Positions 63,928-64,000 of a stretch of DNA of 64,000 nt are shown here, one piece after another; position 1 is the first letter of the stretch; each line of letters begins with the position of its first letter. The notes beneath the pieces are model-generated. The model was not told where the DNA came from, ran no database searches, and saw only the letters and a list, made by a program, of their open reading frames with translations. The stretch comes from Pseudomonas sp. LB-090624 (lineage in GTDB: Bacteria; Pseudomonadota; Gammaproteobacteria; Pseudomonadales; Pseudomonadaceae). Where the stretch lies: contig NZ_QJRL01000014.1 of assembly GCF_003205205.1 (NCBI RefSeq), positions 54,453 to 118,452 of the forward strand. Direction: 5' to 3'. A program made the position numbers and the translations under genes.

Positions 63928-64000
63928 CTTGACGATGACCTACTCTCACATGGGGAAACCCCACACTACCATCGGCGATGCATCGTTTCACTGCTGAGTT
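63928..64000 (-). rRNA. rrf: 5S rRNA, 3' part, running off the right edge
   Basis: The minus strand reads CGATGGTAGTGTGGGGTTTC, then CCCATGTGAGAGTAGGTCATC and GTCAAG, which is the conserved 3' half of gammaproteobacterial 5S rRNA. An rRNA operon therefore continues beyond the window. Confidence 0.93.

Overview
The window looks like a chromosomal segment of a fluorescent Pseudomonas close to P. putida (inference from gene content, gene order and REP-type palindromes; no database search was possible). About 45 kb on the right is the conserved information-processing block: a 5S rRNA end, birA-coaX, a tRNA cluster, tuf, secE-nusG, rplKAJL-rpoBC, rpsLG-fusA-tuf, and the S10, spc and alpha ribosomal protein operons ending in rpoA-rplQ. 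All of it is on the minus strand. The left 29 kb is more mixed.

Layout. 1-1.55 kb: minus-strand genes of unknown function, one apparently broken by a +1 base in a six-base homopolymer. 1.6-4.8 kb: a plus-strand four-gene operon (His-rich periplasmic DUF2796 protein, ABC ATPase, FtsX-type permease, DUF3299 protein) behind a perfect Zur-box-like palindrome, probably a zinc-starvation system. 4.8-5.6 kb: oprG behind an Anr/FNR-like box. 5.7-7.5 kb: an overlapping pair of extended-SDR sugar-nucleotide proteins, one lacking the catalytic YxxxK. 7.7-9.1 kb: half of a TSUP-family permease followed by an alpha/beta hydrolase. 9.1-12.6 kb: an HTH regulator divergent from an AgcS symporter, then a type I asparaginase.

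12.6-21.8 kb: a complete selenocysteine module on the minus strand: fdoG (in-frame UGA at codon 197 with a bacterial SECIS hairpin), fdoH, fdoI, fdhE, selA, selB and tRNA-Sec. It encodes a membrane-bound respiratory formate dehydrogenase together with the machinery that inserts its Sec residue. 22-29.3 kb: ssb, a YajR-type MFS transporter, uvrA, a ferritin-like gene and katA, i.e. DNA maintenance and iron/peroxide defence.

29.4-64 kb: translation and transcription genes. Regulatory structure can be read between the operons: strong sigma70-type promoters with GC-rich discriminators in front of the tRNA cluster, tRNA-Trp/secE/nusG and the str, S10 and alpha operons, and terminator or attenuator hairpins at nusG/rplK, rplL/rpoB, rpoC/rpsL, tRNA-Thr/tuf, rpmJ/rpsM and, less expectedly, inside the spc operon between rpsN and rpsH. 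The two tuf genes encode the same 397-residue protein and look homogenised by gene conversion, except at their ends.

I found no CRISPR array, insertion sequence, prophage or clearly new multi-gene defence or biosynthetic system. The most interesting points are the zinc-type operon, the catalytically degenerate SDR partner, the Sec cassette, the interrupted spc operon and the promoter lying against the end of the second tuf gene.
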